DNA of 64,000 bases from Microtetraspora sp. NBRC 13810. Lineage in GTDB: Bacteria; Actinomycetota; Actinomycetes; Streptosporangiales; Streptosporangiaceae. Of the stretch, positions 33,594-41,991 are shown piece by piece. The notes below the pieces were generated by a model. The model was not told the origin of the DNA. It worked only from the letters and a program-made list of their open reading frames with translations, and ran no database searches. Both the position numbers and the translations under genes were made by a program. The stretch is from contig NZ_BSRQ01000022.1 in the NCBI RefSeq assembly GCF_030268685.1, positions 1 to 64,000 of the forward strand. Direction: 5' to 3'. Within the stretch, counting starts at the first letter, position 1; each line of letters begins with the position of its first letter.

Positions 33594-34272
33594 GGCGACC
33601 GGGATCACCGTCAGGTACGGCGGGCGAACCGCGCTGGAGGCGGCCTCGCTGACGATCAGGCCGGGTGAGGTGACCGGCCTGGCCGGGCCGAGCGGCTGCG
33701 GCAAGTCCACCCTGGCCAGGGTCATGGCGATGATGCTGCGCCCGGACGCGGGCACGCTCACCGTGGACGGCGTCCCCGTCACGGGCTGGCGGCAGCGGGC
33801 CCCGCGTGACCTGCGCACCAGGGTGGCGCTGATCTACCAGCAGCCCCGGCTCGCGGTGGACCCCCGGCTGCGGCTCGCCGAGGTGATCGGCGAGCCGCTG
33901 GCCGCGAACGGCCGACCGGACGGGGAGCGCGTCGCCGAGCTGGCCGCGCTGACCGGGCTGACCGGCGAACTGCTCACCAGGTGGCCGCACGAGGTGTCCG
34001 ACGGCCAGTTGCAACGGGCCTGCGTGGCCCGCGCGCTGACCCTGGAACCCCGCTACCTCGTCTGCGACGAGATGACCACCATGCTGGACGCCTCCACCCA
34101 GGCCCACCTGGTCGCGGTGGTGAACGCCTACCGCGAGCGGACCGGCGCCGGCGTCCTGGCGATCAGCCACGACCCGCTCCTGCTCGACCGCTGGGCCGAC
34201 GGCGTCGTCGACTTCGCCGGCGGCCAGGGCCCTACCCCGGGGCAGCCTGGCCGCGCCCTGAGGTCAACGTGA
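33586..34272 (+). CDS. ABC ATPase, NikE type (short)
   Basis: A 228-residue ATPase: Walker A GPSGCGKS, signature EVSDGQLQRACVARAL (the usual LSGGQ reads VSDGQ), Walker B YLVCDEMTTMLD with Met in place of the common Pro, and AISHDPLLLDRWAD. It is shorter than most NikE/DppF proteins and lacks the C-terminal Cys-rich extension. The ATG overlaps the previous gene by eight bases. Completes the importer: one lipoprotein, two permeases, two ATPases. Confidence 0.88.
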   Translation: MLEATGITVRYGGRTALEAASLTIRPGEVTGLAGPSGCGKSTLARVMAMMLRPDAGTLTVDGVPVTGWRQRAPRDLRTRVALIYQQPRLAVDPRLRLAEVIGEPLAANGRPDGERVAELAALTGLTGELLTRWPHEVSDGQLQRACVARALTLEPRYLVCDEMTTMLDASTQAHLVAVVNAYRERTGAGVLAISHDPLLLDRWADGVVDFAGGQGPTPGQPGRALRST

Positions 34273-34283
34273 CGTAGGCGCCC

Positions 34284-34724
34284 TCAGCACGGCGCCGGCT
34301 GCGGGAGCAGCAGAGAGGCGGCGGCGGCCCGGAGTTCGTCGCTGAACGGCGTCGGCCGCAGGGTGGCCGGGTCCAGGTTGACGTTGACGCGGTAGCCCTC
34401 GGCGTGCACCACGGTGCGGTCCGCGGACAGCACGCGGAAGCCGTACACGCCGCTGGTGCGTCCCATCCGCTCCATCCAGAAGTGCACCAGCGGCTCGCCC
34501 GCGCCCGCGATGGGCACGTTGTAGGTCACCTTGAACTCGCGCACGGCCAGGAACACGTCCTTGAACGCCGACCGGCCGGGGTCGGACGCCCAGCCGAGCC
34601 GGTGCCAGTAAGCGCCGATCGCCCGCTCGACCAGCAGGGCGTACCGCGAGTTGTGCAACAGTCCCATCGCGTCGAGCTCGTCGAAATGCACCTGGACCGG
34701 CTCGTGAACGCCGCCTGTGGTCAT
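34284..34724 (-). CDS. Acyl-CoA thioesterase, 4HBT hotdog family
   Basis: A 146-residue hotdog-fold protein: VHFDELDAMGLLHNSRYALL is the 4HBT active-site segment (Asp in DxMG-LHN), and EFKVTYNVPIAGAGEPLVHF the central strand. It should hydrolyse acyl-CoA thioesters in the cytoplasm. The ATG is one base past the stop of the upstream TetR gene, so they form an operon and the regulator likely controls it. Confidence 0.88.
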   Translation of the reverse strand: MTTGGVHEPVQVHFDELDAMGLLHNSRYALLVERAIGAYWHRLGWASDPGRSAFKDVFLAVREFKVTYNVPIAGAGEPLVHFWMERMGRTSGVYGFRVLSADRTVVHAEGYRVNVNLDPATLRPTPFSDELRAAAASLLLPQPAPC

Positions 34725-34725
34725 G

Positions 34726-35358
34726 TCAGTCCTCCGGGAGTAGCGCTGGGTCGGGGCAGAGCGCGCGCAGGCGCTGGAGCACGGCGCGGCGGGCGTACAG
34801 CAGGGCGGCAGGCCCGTCGTGCAGCCGGGAATGGATGATCACCATCTCGCCGAGCGCGTCGATCTCGTAGGCGAGCTGGGCCGGGTCCACGCTCTCGGGG
34901 AGTTCGCCCAGCGTCACGGCCTCCGCCACCATCCGGCGGATGTACTCCTGCCAGTCGCGCATGGCCCGCGCGAGCCGGTCGCGGACCGCTCCCGGACGAT
35001 CGTCGAACTCGGCCTGCGCCGCGAAGAAGAAACACCCGCCGGGCAGCGTGGCGTCGCCGTAGAACGTCAGCCGCGCCTCGTGCAGCGCGAACACCCGCCG
35101 GACGCCCGCGGGGGCGCGCCGGGCGGGCTCCACCACCCGCTCGGCCCACTGCCGGGCGGCCCACTCCACGGCGTCGAGCTGCAACTGCTCCTTGTCCTGC
35201 CAGTGTGCGAAGAATCCTGACTTGCTGACGCCGGTCGCCGCCGCCAGCCGTCCCAGGGAGAGTCCGTCCAGCCCTTCTACCGAGGCCAGCCCCACCGCCT
35301 GCCGGAGGATCGTCTCGCGGCTGCGCAACCCACGCAGCCGCCGGCCGTCTTGTGTCAT
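34726..35358 (-). CDS. TetR-family regulator
   Basis: A 210-residue TetR protein. The helix-turn-helix is LSLGRLAAATGVSKSGFFAHWQDKEQLQ and the C-terminal domain has the FYGDATLPGGCFFFAAQAEF stretch seen in TetR_C_6-type members. The start is set at ATG 35358; a GTG at 35367 is in frame. A near-perfect 26-bp palindrome ends 11 bp upstream, so autoregulation and control of the downstream thioesterase are likely. Confidence 0.88.
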   Translation of the reverse strand: MTQDGRRLRGLRSRETILRQAVGLASVEGLDGLSLGRLAAATGVSKSGFFAHWQDKEQLQLDAVEWAARQWAERVVEPARRAPAGVRRVFALHEARLTFYGDATLPGGCFFFAAQAEFDDRPGAVRDRLARAMRDWQEYIRRMVAEAVTLGELPESVDPAQLAYEIDALGEMVIIHSRLHDGPAALLYARRAVLQRLRALCPDPALLPED

Positions 35359-35369
35359 GCGCCGCACTC

Positions 35370-35395
35370 TATATGAACGACCGGTCGTTCGTATA
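35370..35395. promoter_or_regulatory. TetR operator palindrome
   Basis: A 26-bp palindrome with a single mismatch, core GAACGACCGGTCGTTC (perfect over 16 bp), lying between the TetR start and the convergent end of the sigma-factor gene. Flanking TATA/TATA bases extend the symmetry. ACGACCGGTCGT-type sites are typical TetR operators. Confidence 0.75.
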
Positions 35396-35426
35396 CTTTG
35401 GGCCGGGCCCGCCGGCTACGGCGCGT

Positions 35427-35801
35427 TCACCCCTCCTCCCCGCCGGTCAGTTCCCGCTTGCGGCGGAGCAGCGCGGCCCGGCGGGCATGGGCGCCGACGG
35501 CCAGCGCCAGCGCGACCGCGGCGAGCGCCTCCCTCTCCCCGGCGTACTCGCTGCGCAGCCGGTCGGTCACCGACCGGCGGGCGATCGTGAACAGCCAGGG
35601 CGCGAACCGGCCGGGTTCGCGCAGCCCGGGCAGGCCCCGGACCACCGCCAGCCAGATCTCCTGGGTCACGTCGTCGGCCCGCTCGGCGTCCAGCATGCGG
35701 CGCACGTACGTCCACAACGGCACCCGCCACCGGTCCACCAACGCGGCCAGCGCCGCCCGCTCACCCAACTGGGCGCGCACCACCAGCAGTTCATCGGTCA
35801 T
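35427..35801 (-). CDS. Truncated ECF sigma factor (region 2 only)
   Basis: A 124-residue protein. Residues 1-86 are a good ECF sigma region 2: LVDRWRVPLWTYVRRMLDAE, then DDVTQEIWLAVVRGLPGLRE and FAPWLFTIARRSVTDRLRSEY. The expected linker and region 4 (-35 recognition) are missing. Instead there is a short hydrophobic helix (LAAVALALAVGAHARR) and a basic tail that look like the end of a membrane protein. GGGAGGACG before the ATG suggests it is translated. It may be a deletion fusion between a sigma gene and a following membrane-protein gene; function as a sigma factor is doubtful. Confidence 0.7.
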   Translation of the reverse strand: MTDELLVVRAQLGERAALAALVDRWRVPLWTYVRRMLDAERADDVTQEIWLAVVRGLPGLREPGRFAPWLFTIARRSVTDRLRSEYAGEREALAAVALALAVGAHARRAALLRRKRELTGGEEG

Positions 35802-35948
35802 CTCGTCCTCCCGTCACCCTGCACAGTCGGGCGAGAAGCCGATCAGGTTCACCGGTCACTGTGCCGTCCGGCGCGGGAGAAGCCTTCCCCGGGTACGGCC
35901 GCATCAGATTTAGGAGGTCGTATACGGCTCCTGATACGTTCTTGACAG

Positions 35949-36116
35949 GTGAGCCGGGAAGTCTGGTCGGCACGTTCTGTCCGTTTCGAGATGAAGGATG
36001 TGCGCGTGCGCGCCCGTGACCTGCCTGCCGGCATTCCGGTGCCCGGCCCGGATACCCCGATGACCGAGGCGGCCACAGCGCTCGCCGTGCCCGTGCCCGT
36101 CATGGAGCACACGTGA
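35949..36116 (+). pseudogene. CBS-domain protein stub
   Basis: A 55-codon frame from GTG 35949 (or ATG 35991) to TGA 36116. Its later part, VRARDLPAGIPVPGPDTPMT followed by EAATALAV, resembles the start of CBS-domain proteins (MxARDL..P.V..DT...EA...LA) that often precede NhaD/ArsB-type transporters in actinomycetes, but it stops after about 40 residues. Its TGA overlaps the GTG of the transporter (GTGA), so the stub may still couple translation. Probably the product of an in-frame deletion. Confidence 0.5.
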
Positions 36117-37393
36117 GCGTGCTCGCCTGGGTCAGCGTGGCGGTGTTCCTGGCCGCGTACACGCTGATCGCCACCGAGCGGATCCACCGCGTCGCCGCCG
36201 CGCTCGGCGGGGCCGGGATCATGCTGCTCATCCACGCCACCGACGGCGGGGCGGCGTTCTTCTCCGAGCATTCCGGCATCGACTGGAACGTCGTCTTCCT
36301 GCTGCTCGGCATGATGATCATCGTGGGGGTGCTCAAGCAGACCGGCGTCTTCGAGTACCTCGCCATCTGGGCGGCCAAACGCGCCCGCGGCCGGCCGTTC
36401 CGGCTCATGGTGCTGCTGGTGGTCATCACGGCGACGGCCTCCGCGCTGCTGGACAACGTCACCACCGTGCTGCTGATCGCCCCGGTGACGTTCCTGGTCT
36501 GCGAACGGCTGGCGCTGTCCGTGGCGCCGTTCCTCATCGCCGAGGCGATGGCCTCCAACATCGGCGGCGCGGCCACCTTGATCGGCGACCCGCCCAACAT
36601 CATCATCGCCAGCCGGGGCGGGCTGACGTTCAACGACTTCCTCGTGCACATGGCGCCGATGATCGTCGTGCTGATGGTCGTGTTCGTCGTGCTGTGCTGG
36701 TTCATGTTCGGCAGGAAGATGCGCTACGACCCCGGCCGGGCGAGCGAGATCATGGCGCTGAACGAGCGGGAGGCGATCGCCGACCGCGGGCTGCTGTGGC
36801 AGAGCCTGGCCGTGCTGGCCCTGGTGATCGTCGCGTTCGTGCTGCACCCGGTGCTGCACTACGAGCCGTCCGTGGTCGCGCTGCTGGGCGCCGGCGTCCT
36901 GGTCGCCGTCACCAAGGTCACCACCGAGGAGGCCATCGCCGAGGTGGAATGGCCCACCCTGGTGTTCTTCGCCGGCCTGTTCGTCATGGTCGGCGCGCTG
37001 GTGGAGACCGGCGTCATCGGCCGGCTCTCCCAGGCCGCGGTCGGCGCCACCGAGGGCCACCCGGAACTGACCGCGATGGGCCTGCTCGGCGGCTCGGCCG
37101 TCATCTCGGCCGTCGTGGACAACATCCCCTACGTCGCCACGATGAGCCCCATCGTCGAACAACTCGTCCATGCGGGCGGCGGCGGGAACGTGCTGTGGTG
37201 GGCGCTCGCCTTCGGCGCCGACCTCGGCGGCAACGCCACCGCCGTCGGCGCCGCCGCCAACGTGGTCGTCCTGGGCATCGCCGCCCGCAACGGCACCCCG
37301 ATCACCTTCTGGCAGTTCACCAGGTACGGCCTGATCGTCACCGCGGTGACCGTCACCCTGGTCGCGCCGTACCTGTGGCTGCGCTACCTCTGA
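36113..37393 (+). CDS. NhaD/ArsB-type ion transporter
   Basis: A 426-residue protein with 11-12 membrane helices of the ion transporter (ArsB/NhaD/CitM) superfamily. NVVFLLLGMMIIVGVLKQTG, LDNVTTVLLIAPVTFLVC, GGAATLIGDPPNIIIASRGG (the GDPPN hallmark) and the repeat-like VDNIPYVATMSPIV in the second half are all present. It could be a Na+/H+ antiporter, an arsenite or an organic anion carrier; no ars gene is nearby, so the substrate is open. GTG start coupled to the stop of the CBS stub. Confidence 0.88.
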   Translation: MSVLAWVSVAVFLAAYTLIATERIHRVAAALGGAGIMLLIHATDGGAAFFSEHSGIDWNVVFLLLGMMIIVGVLKQTGVFEYLAIWAAKRARGRPFRLMVLLVVITATASALLDNVTTVLLIAPVTFLVCERLALSVAPFLIAEAMASNIGGAATLIGDPPNIIIASRGGLTFNDFLVHMAPMIVVLMVVFVVLCWFMFGRKMRYDPGRASEIMALNEREAIADRGLLWQSLAVLALVIVAFVLHPVLHYEPSVVALLGAGVLVAVTKVTTEEAIAEVEWPTLVFFAGLFVMVGALVETGVIGRLSQAAVGATEGHPELTAMGLLGGSAVISAVVDNIPYVATMSPIVEQLVHAGGGGNVLWWALAFGADLGGNATAVGAAANVVVLGIAARNGTPITFWQFTRYGLIVTAVTVTLVAPYLWLRYL

Positions 37394-37505
37394 CGACGTC
37401 ACCCCCGCGCGGCGTCCGACGGCGGACCGGACGAGGACGGCGGGGTGTCCTACGACGATGTGAGGCGGCGGCGTCTCGTGACCCCGATGGTCCTCAGGCT
37501 GGTCC

Positions 37506-38504
37506 TCAGCAGCAGGCGCGGGCCGCGGCGGTCGCCGGAGTGGCGGTGGGCTTCGCCGCCAGGTCCGTGGCGATGCGGCCGCGCAGCATGGTCTCCATGA
37601 CCTTCATGAAGCCCTGCGCCCTGGACCGGCCGATGACGAACGGGTTCCCCGCGCCCGTGGACCCGCGCAGCTGTTCCATGCGGGCCAGGCCGTGGTCACA
37701 GGTCCCGTGGTTGTTCAGCTCGACGTCCACACCCGCCCGCTTCATCTGGGCGGAGAAGTCGAGGACGGAGGAGACGAGGGTCCGCTTCTCCGCGGTCGCG
37801 GCGGGCGGGTTGGTGCCGCCCCACAGCATCGCGGTGTGCCGCCGCCCCTTCCACCGCACCGGGAAGATCGCCGAGACGGTGCCCCGCGTGTGCCCGGGGG
37901 TGTGGTGGAAGGTGACCGTGGTGTCGCCGAGGGTCAGCCGCCGGCCGTCGGCGATCTCCAGGTCCCGGGTGGGAGCGTCGGGCGGGGAGTCGGCGGCGAC
38001 GAGGTCCCAGTCGGCCGGGCTCATCATGACCCGGGCCCCGTACCGGTCGGCGAGGTGCTGGGCACCGCCGAAATGATCGCTGTGACCGTGGGCGGCCACC
38101 ACGTACTTGATCTTCGCCGGGTCCACTCCCACGGAACGCAGGTCCGGAAGGAGGATCTTCTCGACCTCGTCCGGTGATCCCAGCGCGTCGATGAGAATGA
38201 CGCCCTGGGACGTGAGGATCGCCGTGACCGAGACGAAGGCGGTGCTCACCACCGCGACGTTGTCGAAGATCCTCAGCGGCTTGACCCGCTGCACGGTCGG
38301 CATCGGGGAACCCGGCGTGAGCGCCTTGACGAGGTCCCGCAGGACCGGATCGTCGCCGGCCAGCTTCGCCGCGCGGTCGTAGTAGTCCTGCGGGCCCTTG
38401 GGGGCGGTGGCGGCCGACGCCTCGGCCCCGCGGCCCGCCAGCGGCAGAAGGGCCGCGCCTGCCAGCAACGCGCGGCGGGACACGCCGGACTGTGCACGGG
38501 ACAT
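37506..38504 (-). CDS. Tat-exported metallo-beta-lactamase-fold hydrolase
   Basis: A 332-residue MBL-fold protein. The N-terminus SRRALLAGAALLPLAG is a twin-arginine signal. The zinc motif is VVAAHGHSDHFGGAQHLA (HxHxDH), with HHTPGHTRGTVS giving the third histidine, similar to subclass B3 and related hydrolases. Folded export with zinc already bound fits the Tat route. Real lactam activity cannot be read from the sequence. The C-terminus is an Ala/Thr-rich tail ending in two cysteines. Confidence 0.85.
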   Translation of the reverse strand: MSRAQSGVSRRALLAGAALLPLAGRGAEASAATAPKGPQDYYDRAAKLAGDDPVLRDLVKALTPGSPMPTVQRVKPLRIFDNVAVVSTAFVSVTAILTSQGVILIDALGSPDEVEKILLPDLRSVGVDPAKIKYVVAAHGHSDHFGGAQHLADRYGARVMMSPADWDLVAADSPPDAPTRDLEIADGRRLTLGDTTVTFHHTPGHTRGTVSAIFPVRWKGRRHTAMLWGGTNPPAATAEKRTLVSSVLDFSAQMKRAGVDVELNNHGTCDHGLARMEQLRGSTGAGNPFVIGRSRAQGFMKVMETMLRGRIATDLAAKPTATPATAAARACC

Positions 38505-38747
38505 GCGCTGATACCTGCTTTCACTCGCCCGAGGGTTGACACGATCACGACCTCGGGAGGATGTGGACGCCGCCCAGCAGACCAGAGACGATCAAGTGTT
38601 GTCCAATATTGATATCGCTCACGGATCGATCGAGAATCCGATATCGAAGCAGGTCAGACGGCACGTGTACCGCCCTGTCCGCGCGGACGGGGGCGGCGCG
38701 GTCACGTGGGCGGCACCGCGGGGTCACGCGTGACGGGGGCGGGGCGG
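38505..38747. other. Intergenic region with tandem repeat
   Basis: The 243 bases between two leftward genes hold the promoter of the MBL gene and, at the right end, the tandem duplication that extends into the TetR gene. The stretch 38594-38650 is AT-rich for this genome (CAATATTGATATCGCTC) with GATATC and CGATCGA palindromes; no gene seen. Confidence 0.4.
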
Positions 38748-38788
38748 TCACGTGGGCGGCGCCGCGGGGTCACGCGTGACGGGGGCGA
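38687..38788. repeat. 46-bp tandem duplication plus partial third copy
   Basis: Two copies of a 46-bp unit (38687-38732 and 38733-38778, two mismatches) followed by about ten bases of a third (ACGGGGGCGA from 38779). The last unit lies in the 3' end of the TetR gene and covers its stop, so the duplication copied the gene end outward. Each unit contains GGTCACGTGGGC and GGGTCACGCGTGA. Confidence 0.9.
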
Positions 38789-39422
38789 GCCACAGGCCGA
38801 CGAGCGCGTCGATCAGTCCGGTCGCCGCGTCGTGCCAGCTTGGCCGCGACGTGGGGGCGCCTTCGGCGAGCGCGCGTTCACGGTCGGCGCACGTGTGCAC
38901 GATCAGCCGGCGTGCCATCTCGCCACGCTCGGCGCGCACGTCGGCGGGCAGGTCCGGCAGGCACCGGTCGAACCCCTCGACGGCCCTTCGCAGCGAGGCG
39001 GAGCCGCGGTTGGCCTCGATGATGATCGCGCAGAGCGCGGGGTCGGTCACCACCTGGGCGAGGAAGCGGGCGTACCAGGTGGGGGTGCCCAGGGCGGCCA
39101 GATGTTCGGTGACCGGGCGGACCAGGCAGGCGACCCAGTCGCGTACGTCGGCGGAGTCGCCGGCGGCGTCCGCCAGTTGCCCGCGTCTCCGCTCGATCGG
39201 CTCGGCGTGCCTGCGCACGATGGCGCGGACCAGATGGGTCTTGGTGCCGAAGTGATAGCCGACCGCGGCATTGTTGCCCTGCCCGGCGGCCTCGCTGACC
39301 TGGCGGTTGGACACGGCGGACACGCCGTGCTCGGCGAACAGCCGCTCCGCCGCCGTCAGGATCTGCTCGCGGGTCACACCGGCCCGCTCCGCCCGTCCGC
39401 TCCTGCCGGTCACGGTAACCAC
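38748..39422 (-). CDS. TetR-family regulator
   Basis: A 224-residue TetR repressor: VTREQILTAAERLFAEHGVS, then the HTH with QVSEAAGQGNNAAVGYHFGTKTHLVRAI. The NNAAVxYHFG form is that of the CerR/YcnC-like (TetR_C_33-type) branch. It is divergent from the large MFS gene at 39619 and is its likely repressor. The last codons are part of the 46-bp tandem duplication. Confidence 0.88.
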   Translation of the reverse strand: MVTVTGRSGRAERAGVTREQILTAAERLFAEHGVSAVSNRQVSEAAGQGNNAAVGYHFGTKTHLVRAIVRRHAEPIERRRGQLADAAGDSADVRDWVACLVRPVTEHLAALGTPTWYARFLAQVVTDPALCAIIIEANRGSASLRRAVEGFDRCLPDLPADVRAERGEMARRLIVHTCADRERALAEGAPTSRPSWHDAATGLIDALVGLWLAPVTRDPAAPPT

Positions 39423-39618
39423 CGCGCCGGCGATGCCGCCGGTCCCCCGGCTCCGCCTTCCCCGGGGACCGGGCTCGACGCTCTCCTCACAGGAACCTCC
39501 TCCGGAACTTGACTCTCGGTTGTGGCCGGGAAATTCTCGCTGTTAGTCTTAAGTCAAGCGACTGATTTACAACCTACCTCATCGCTCACTTCCCGATCGC
39601 CGCAACCGGAGGCGTCGT
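39423..39618. promoter_or_regulatory. Divergent promoter region TetR/MFS
   Basis: Between divergent starts, positions 39544-39566 are less GC-rich and carry AGTCAAGCGACT (a perfect 4-4-4 inverted repeat) within a looser TTAGTC...GACTGA symmetry, a candidate TetR operator. A TTGACT element occurs at 39509-39514. The ribosome-binding site of the MFS gene is GGAGGC, six bases before the ATG. Confidence 0.4.
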
Positions 39619-41991
39619 ATGGCCACAATCTCCACCCACCCCGCTCACGCGGCCGGCCCGCCGCGGGCGAACGGCTTCGTGGTGGTGCTCGCCTTCGCCG
39701 GGATCGCGGTGGCGCTGATGCAGACCCTGGTGATCCCCCTGGTCCCCGAGCTTCCCAAGCTCCTGGGAGCCTCGGCGTCCGACGCCACCTGGGCGGTGAC
39801 CGCCACCCTGCTCGCCAGCGCCGCCGCCACCCCGGTGATGGGGCGGCTCGGGGACATGTACGGCAAGCGGCGCATGCTGCTGATCAGCCTGTTCCTGCTG
39901 GTCGCCGGATCGGTCCTGTGCGCCCTGAGCGACTCGCTGACGCCGATGATCGTGGGACGGGCCCTGCAGGGGGTGTCATCCGGCGTCATCCCGCTCGGCA
40001 TCAGCATCATGCGTGACGAACTGCCCCCGGAACGGCTCGGTTCCGCGACCGCTCTCATGAGCGCCTCGCTCGGCGTGGGCGGCGCCCTGGGCCTGCCCGC
40101 CGCCGCCCTCATCGCCGAGAACGCCGACTGGCACGTGCTGTTCTGGACCGCGGCGGGTCTCGGCGTCCTGGCCGTCGTCCTGGTGCTGACACTCGTGCCC
40201 GAGTCGGCGGTGCGCGGCGGCGGGCGTTTCGACTTCGTCGGCGCCGCCGGGCTGTCGGCCGCGCTGGTCTGCCTGCTGCTGGCGATCTCCAAGGGCGCCG
40301 ACTGGGGCTGGACCGGCGCCCTCACGATCGGGCTGTTCGCCGCGACGGTCGTGGTGCTGCTGCTGTGGGGGTGGTGGGAGCTGCGCACCCGGGAGCCGAT
40401 GGTGGACCTGCGCACCACCGCACGGCGTCAGGTGCTGTTCACCAACTTCGCCTCCACCATGCTGGGCTTCTCGATGTTCGCGATGTCGCTGGTGCTGCCA
40501 CAACTGGTGCAGCTGCCCGAGGCCACCGGCTACGGACTGGGGCAGTCGATGCTGGCCGTGGGTCTGGTGATGGCGCCGTCCGGCCTGGTGATGATGGTCC
40601 TGGCACCGATCGCGGCCCGGCTGTCCGCGGCCAGGGGGCCCAAGGTGACCCTGATGCTCGGCGCCGTCGTCGTCGCCGCCGGCTACGGCCTCAACATCGT
40701 CCTGATGTCCGAGATCTGGCACTTCGTCCTGGTCTCCTGCGTCATCGGAGCCGGTATCGGACTGGCGTACGCCGCCATGCCCGCCCTTGTCATGGGCGCC
40801 GTGCCGGTGACCGAGACGGCCGCCGCGAACAGCCTCAACACCCTCATGCGCGCCGTCGGCACCTCCGTCTCCAGCGCCGTGGCGGGTGTCATCCTGGCCC
40901 AGATGACCATCACGTTCGGCCCCGCCGTCCTCCCCTCCCAGAACGGCTTCCGCGTCGTCATGGCCATCTGCGCCGGCGCCGCCCTCCTCTCCTTCGTCCT
41001 CGCCGCCGTCCTCCCCCGCCGGAACACGGCCACCGCCACGCCGACCCCGCACCCGGCCACCGCCACGCCGCACACCACCACCCCGGCACCTGCCGGCGAC
41101 GAGCCCGCCGACGCCCTGGCAGGTCCGGGCGGCGAACCCGCGTACGCCTCGGCGCGTTCCGGCGGTGAACCCGCGTACGCGCTCGCGGGCGGCCCGTGGG
41201 CCGGGGGCGGGGATGACGGCGTCGAGATCCGCGGCTTCGTCAGCGACGGCGGCGCGGCGAACCACGCGGCCGAACACGCGGCCGGCCACGCCACGCTGAC
41301 CCTGATCGACGTGCATGGCCACCAACTCGGCCGGACCGCGACCCGCGCGGACGGCGGCTACAGCATCCGGACGCCGGGCGCCGGGACCTACGTCCTGATC
41401 GCCTCGGCCGCCGGGCGCGATCCGCAGGTGGCGACCCTCGTCGTGGGTGACCGGCCGGTGGACTTCAACGTGGTCCTCACCGGCTCGAACCGGCTGACCG
41501 GCGTCGTACGCGACCCGGAGGGCAGGCCGGTGCCCGGCGCGCTGGTCGTGCTGACCGACGTCCGCGGCGAGGTCATCACCACGAGCACGGCCGACGCGGA
41601 GGGCTCGTACAGCTTCTCCGGGGTGGTCGCGGGCGGCTACACGCTCGCGGTCAGCGCGGACTCCCACCGGCCGGCCGCCGTGCCGATCGAGGTCGGCGGC
41701 ACCGGCCGGACCAGGCACGACGTCGTGCTACAGCCGGGCACCCGGCTCCGGGGCACCGTACGGGTCCGCGACGGCGGGCCGCTCAACGACGCGCGGGTGA
41801 CGCTGCTGGACGCGACCGGGAACGTGGTCGGGACCACGACCACCGGCGCGGACGGCGCGTACGCCTTCGCCGACCTGACCGGCGGCCACTACACCCTCAT
41901 CGCCACCGGATACCCGCCCGTGGCCGACACCATGACGGTCAACGGCGCGGACGACGACGACCACGACCTGTGGCTCGCCCACGCGGAGTGA
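39619..41991 (+). CDS. DHA2 MFS exporter fused to three beta-sandwich repeats
   Basis: A 790-residue protein. Residues about 20-470 are a 14-helix DHA2 exporter (MGRLGDMYGKRRMLLISLF is motif A; SLGVGGALGLPAAALIA the motif C region). A Thr/Pro/Ala/Gly-rich linker with short repeats (GGEPAYA) follows, then at about 535-790 come three carboxypeptidase-regulatory-like domains, each with GR or GT and a DGxYxF/I or EGSYSF core (RADGGYSIRTPGAGTYVLIA; DAEGSYSFSGVVAGGYTLAV; GADGAYAFADLTGGHYTLIA). Such domains usually bind proteins or carbohydrates. Likely repressed by the divergent TetR. Confidence 0.85.
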   Translation: MATISTHPAHAAGPPRANGFVVVLAFAGIAVALMQTLVIPLVPELPKLLGASASDATWAVTATLLASAAATPVMGRLGDMYGKRRMLLISLFLLVAGSVLCALSDSLTPMIVGRALQGVSSGVIPLGISIMRDELPPERLGSATALMSASLGVGGALGLPAAALIAENADWHVLFWTAAGLGVLAVVLVLTLVPESAVRGGGRFDFVGAAGLSAALVCLLLAISKGADWGWTGALTIGLFAATVVVLLLWGWWELRTREPMVDLRTTARRQVLFTNFASTMLGFSMFAMSLVLPQLVQLPEATGYGLGQSMLAVGLVMAPSGLVMMVLAPIAARLSAARGPKVTLMLGAVVVAAGYGLNIVLMSEIWHFVLVSCVIGAGIGLAYAAMPALVMGAVPVTETAAANSLNTLMRAVGTSVSSAVAGVILAQMTITFGPAVLPSQNGFRVVMAICAGAALLSFVLAAVLPRRNTATATPTPHPATATPHTTTPAPAGDEPADALAGPGGEPAYASARSGGEPAYALAGGPWAGGGDDGVEIRGFVSDGGAANHAAEHAAGHATLTLIDVHGHQLGRTATRADGGYSIRTPGAGTYVLIASAAGRDPQVATLVVGDRPVDFNVVLTGSNRLTGVVRDPEGRPVPGALVVLTDVRGEVITTSTADAEGSYSFSGVVAGGYTLAVSADSHRPAAVPIEVGGTGRTRHDVVLQPGTRLRGTVRVRDGGPLNDARVTLLDATGNVVGTTTTGADGAYAFADLTGGHYTLIATGYPPVADTMTVNGADDDDHDLWLAHAE

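Noticed and set aside
37506-38504. Call of a true metallo-beta-lactamase resistance gene
   Set aside because: The fold and zinc motif are present, but many non-lactamase hydrolases share them; resistance cannot be inferred.
38687-38788. 46-bp repeats considered as a CRISPR or att site
   Set aside because: Direct head-to-tail copies without spacers, no cas genes, no integrase or tRNA nearby.
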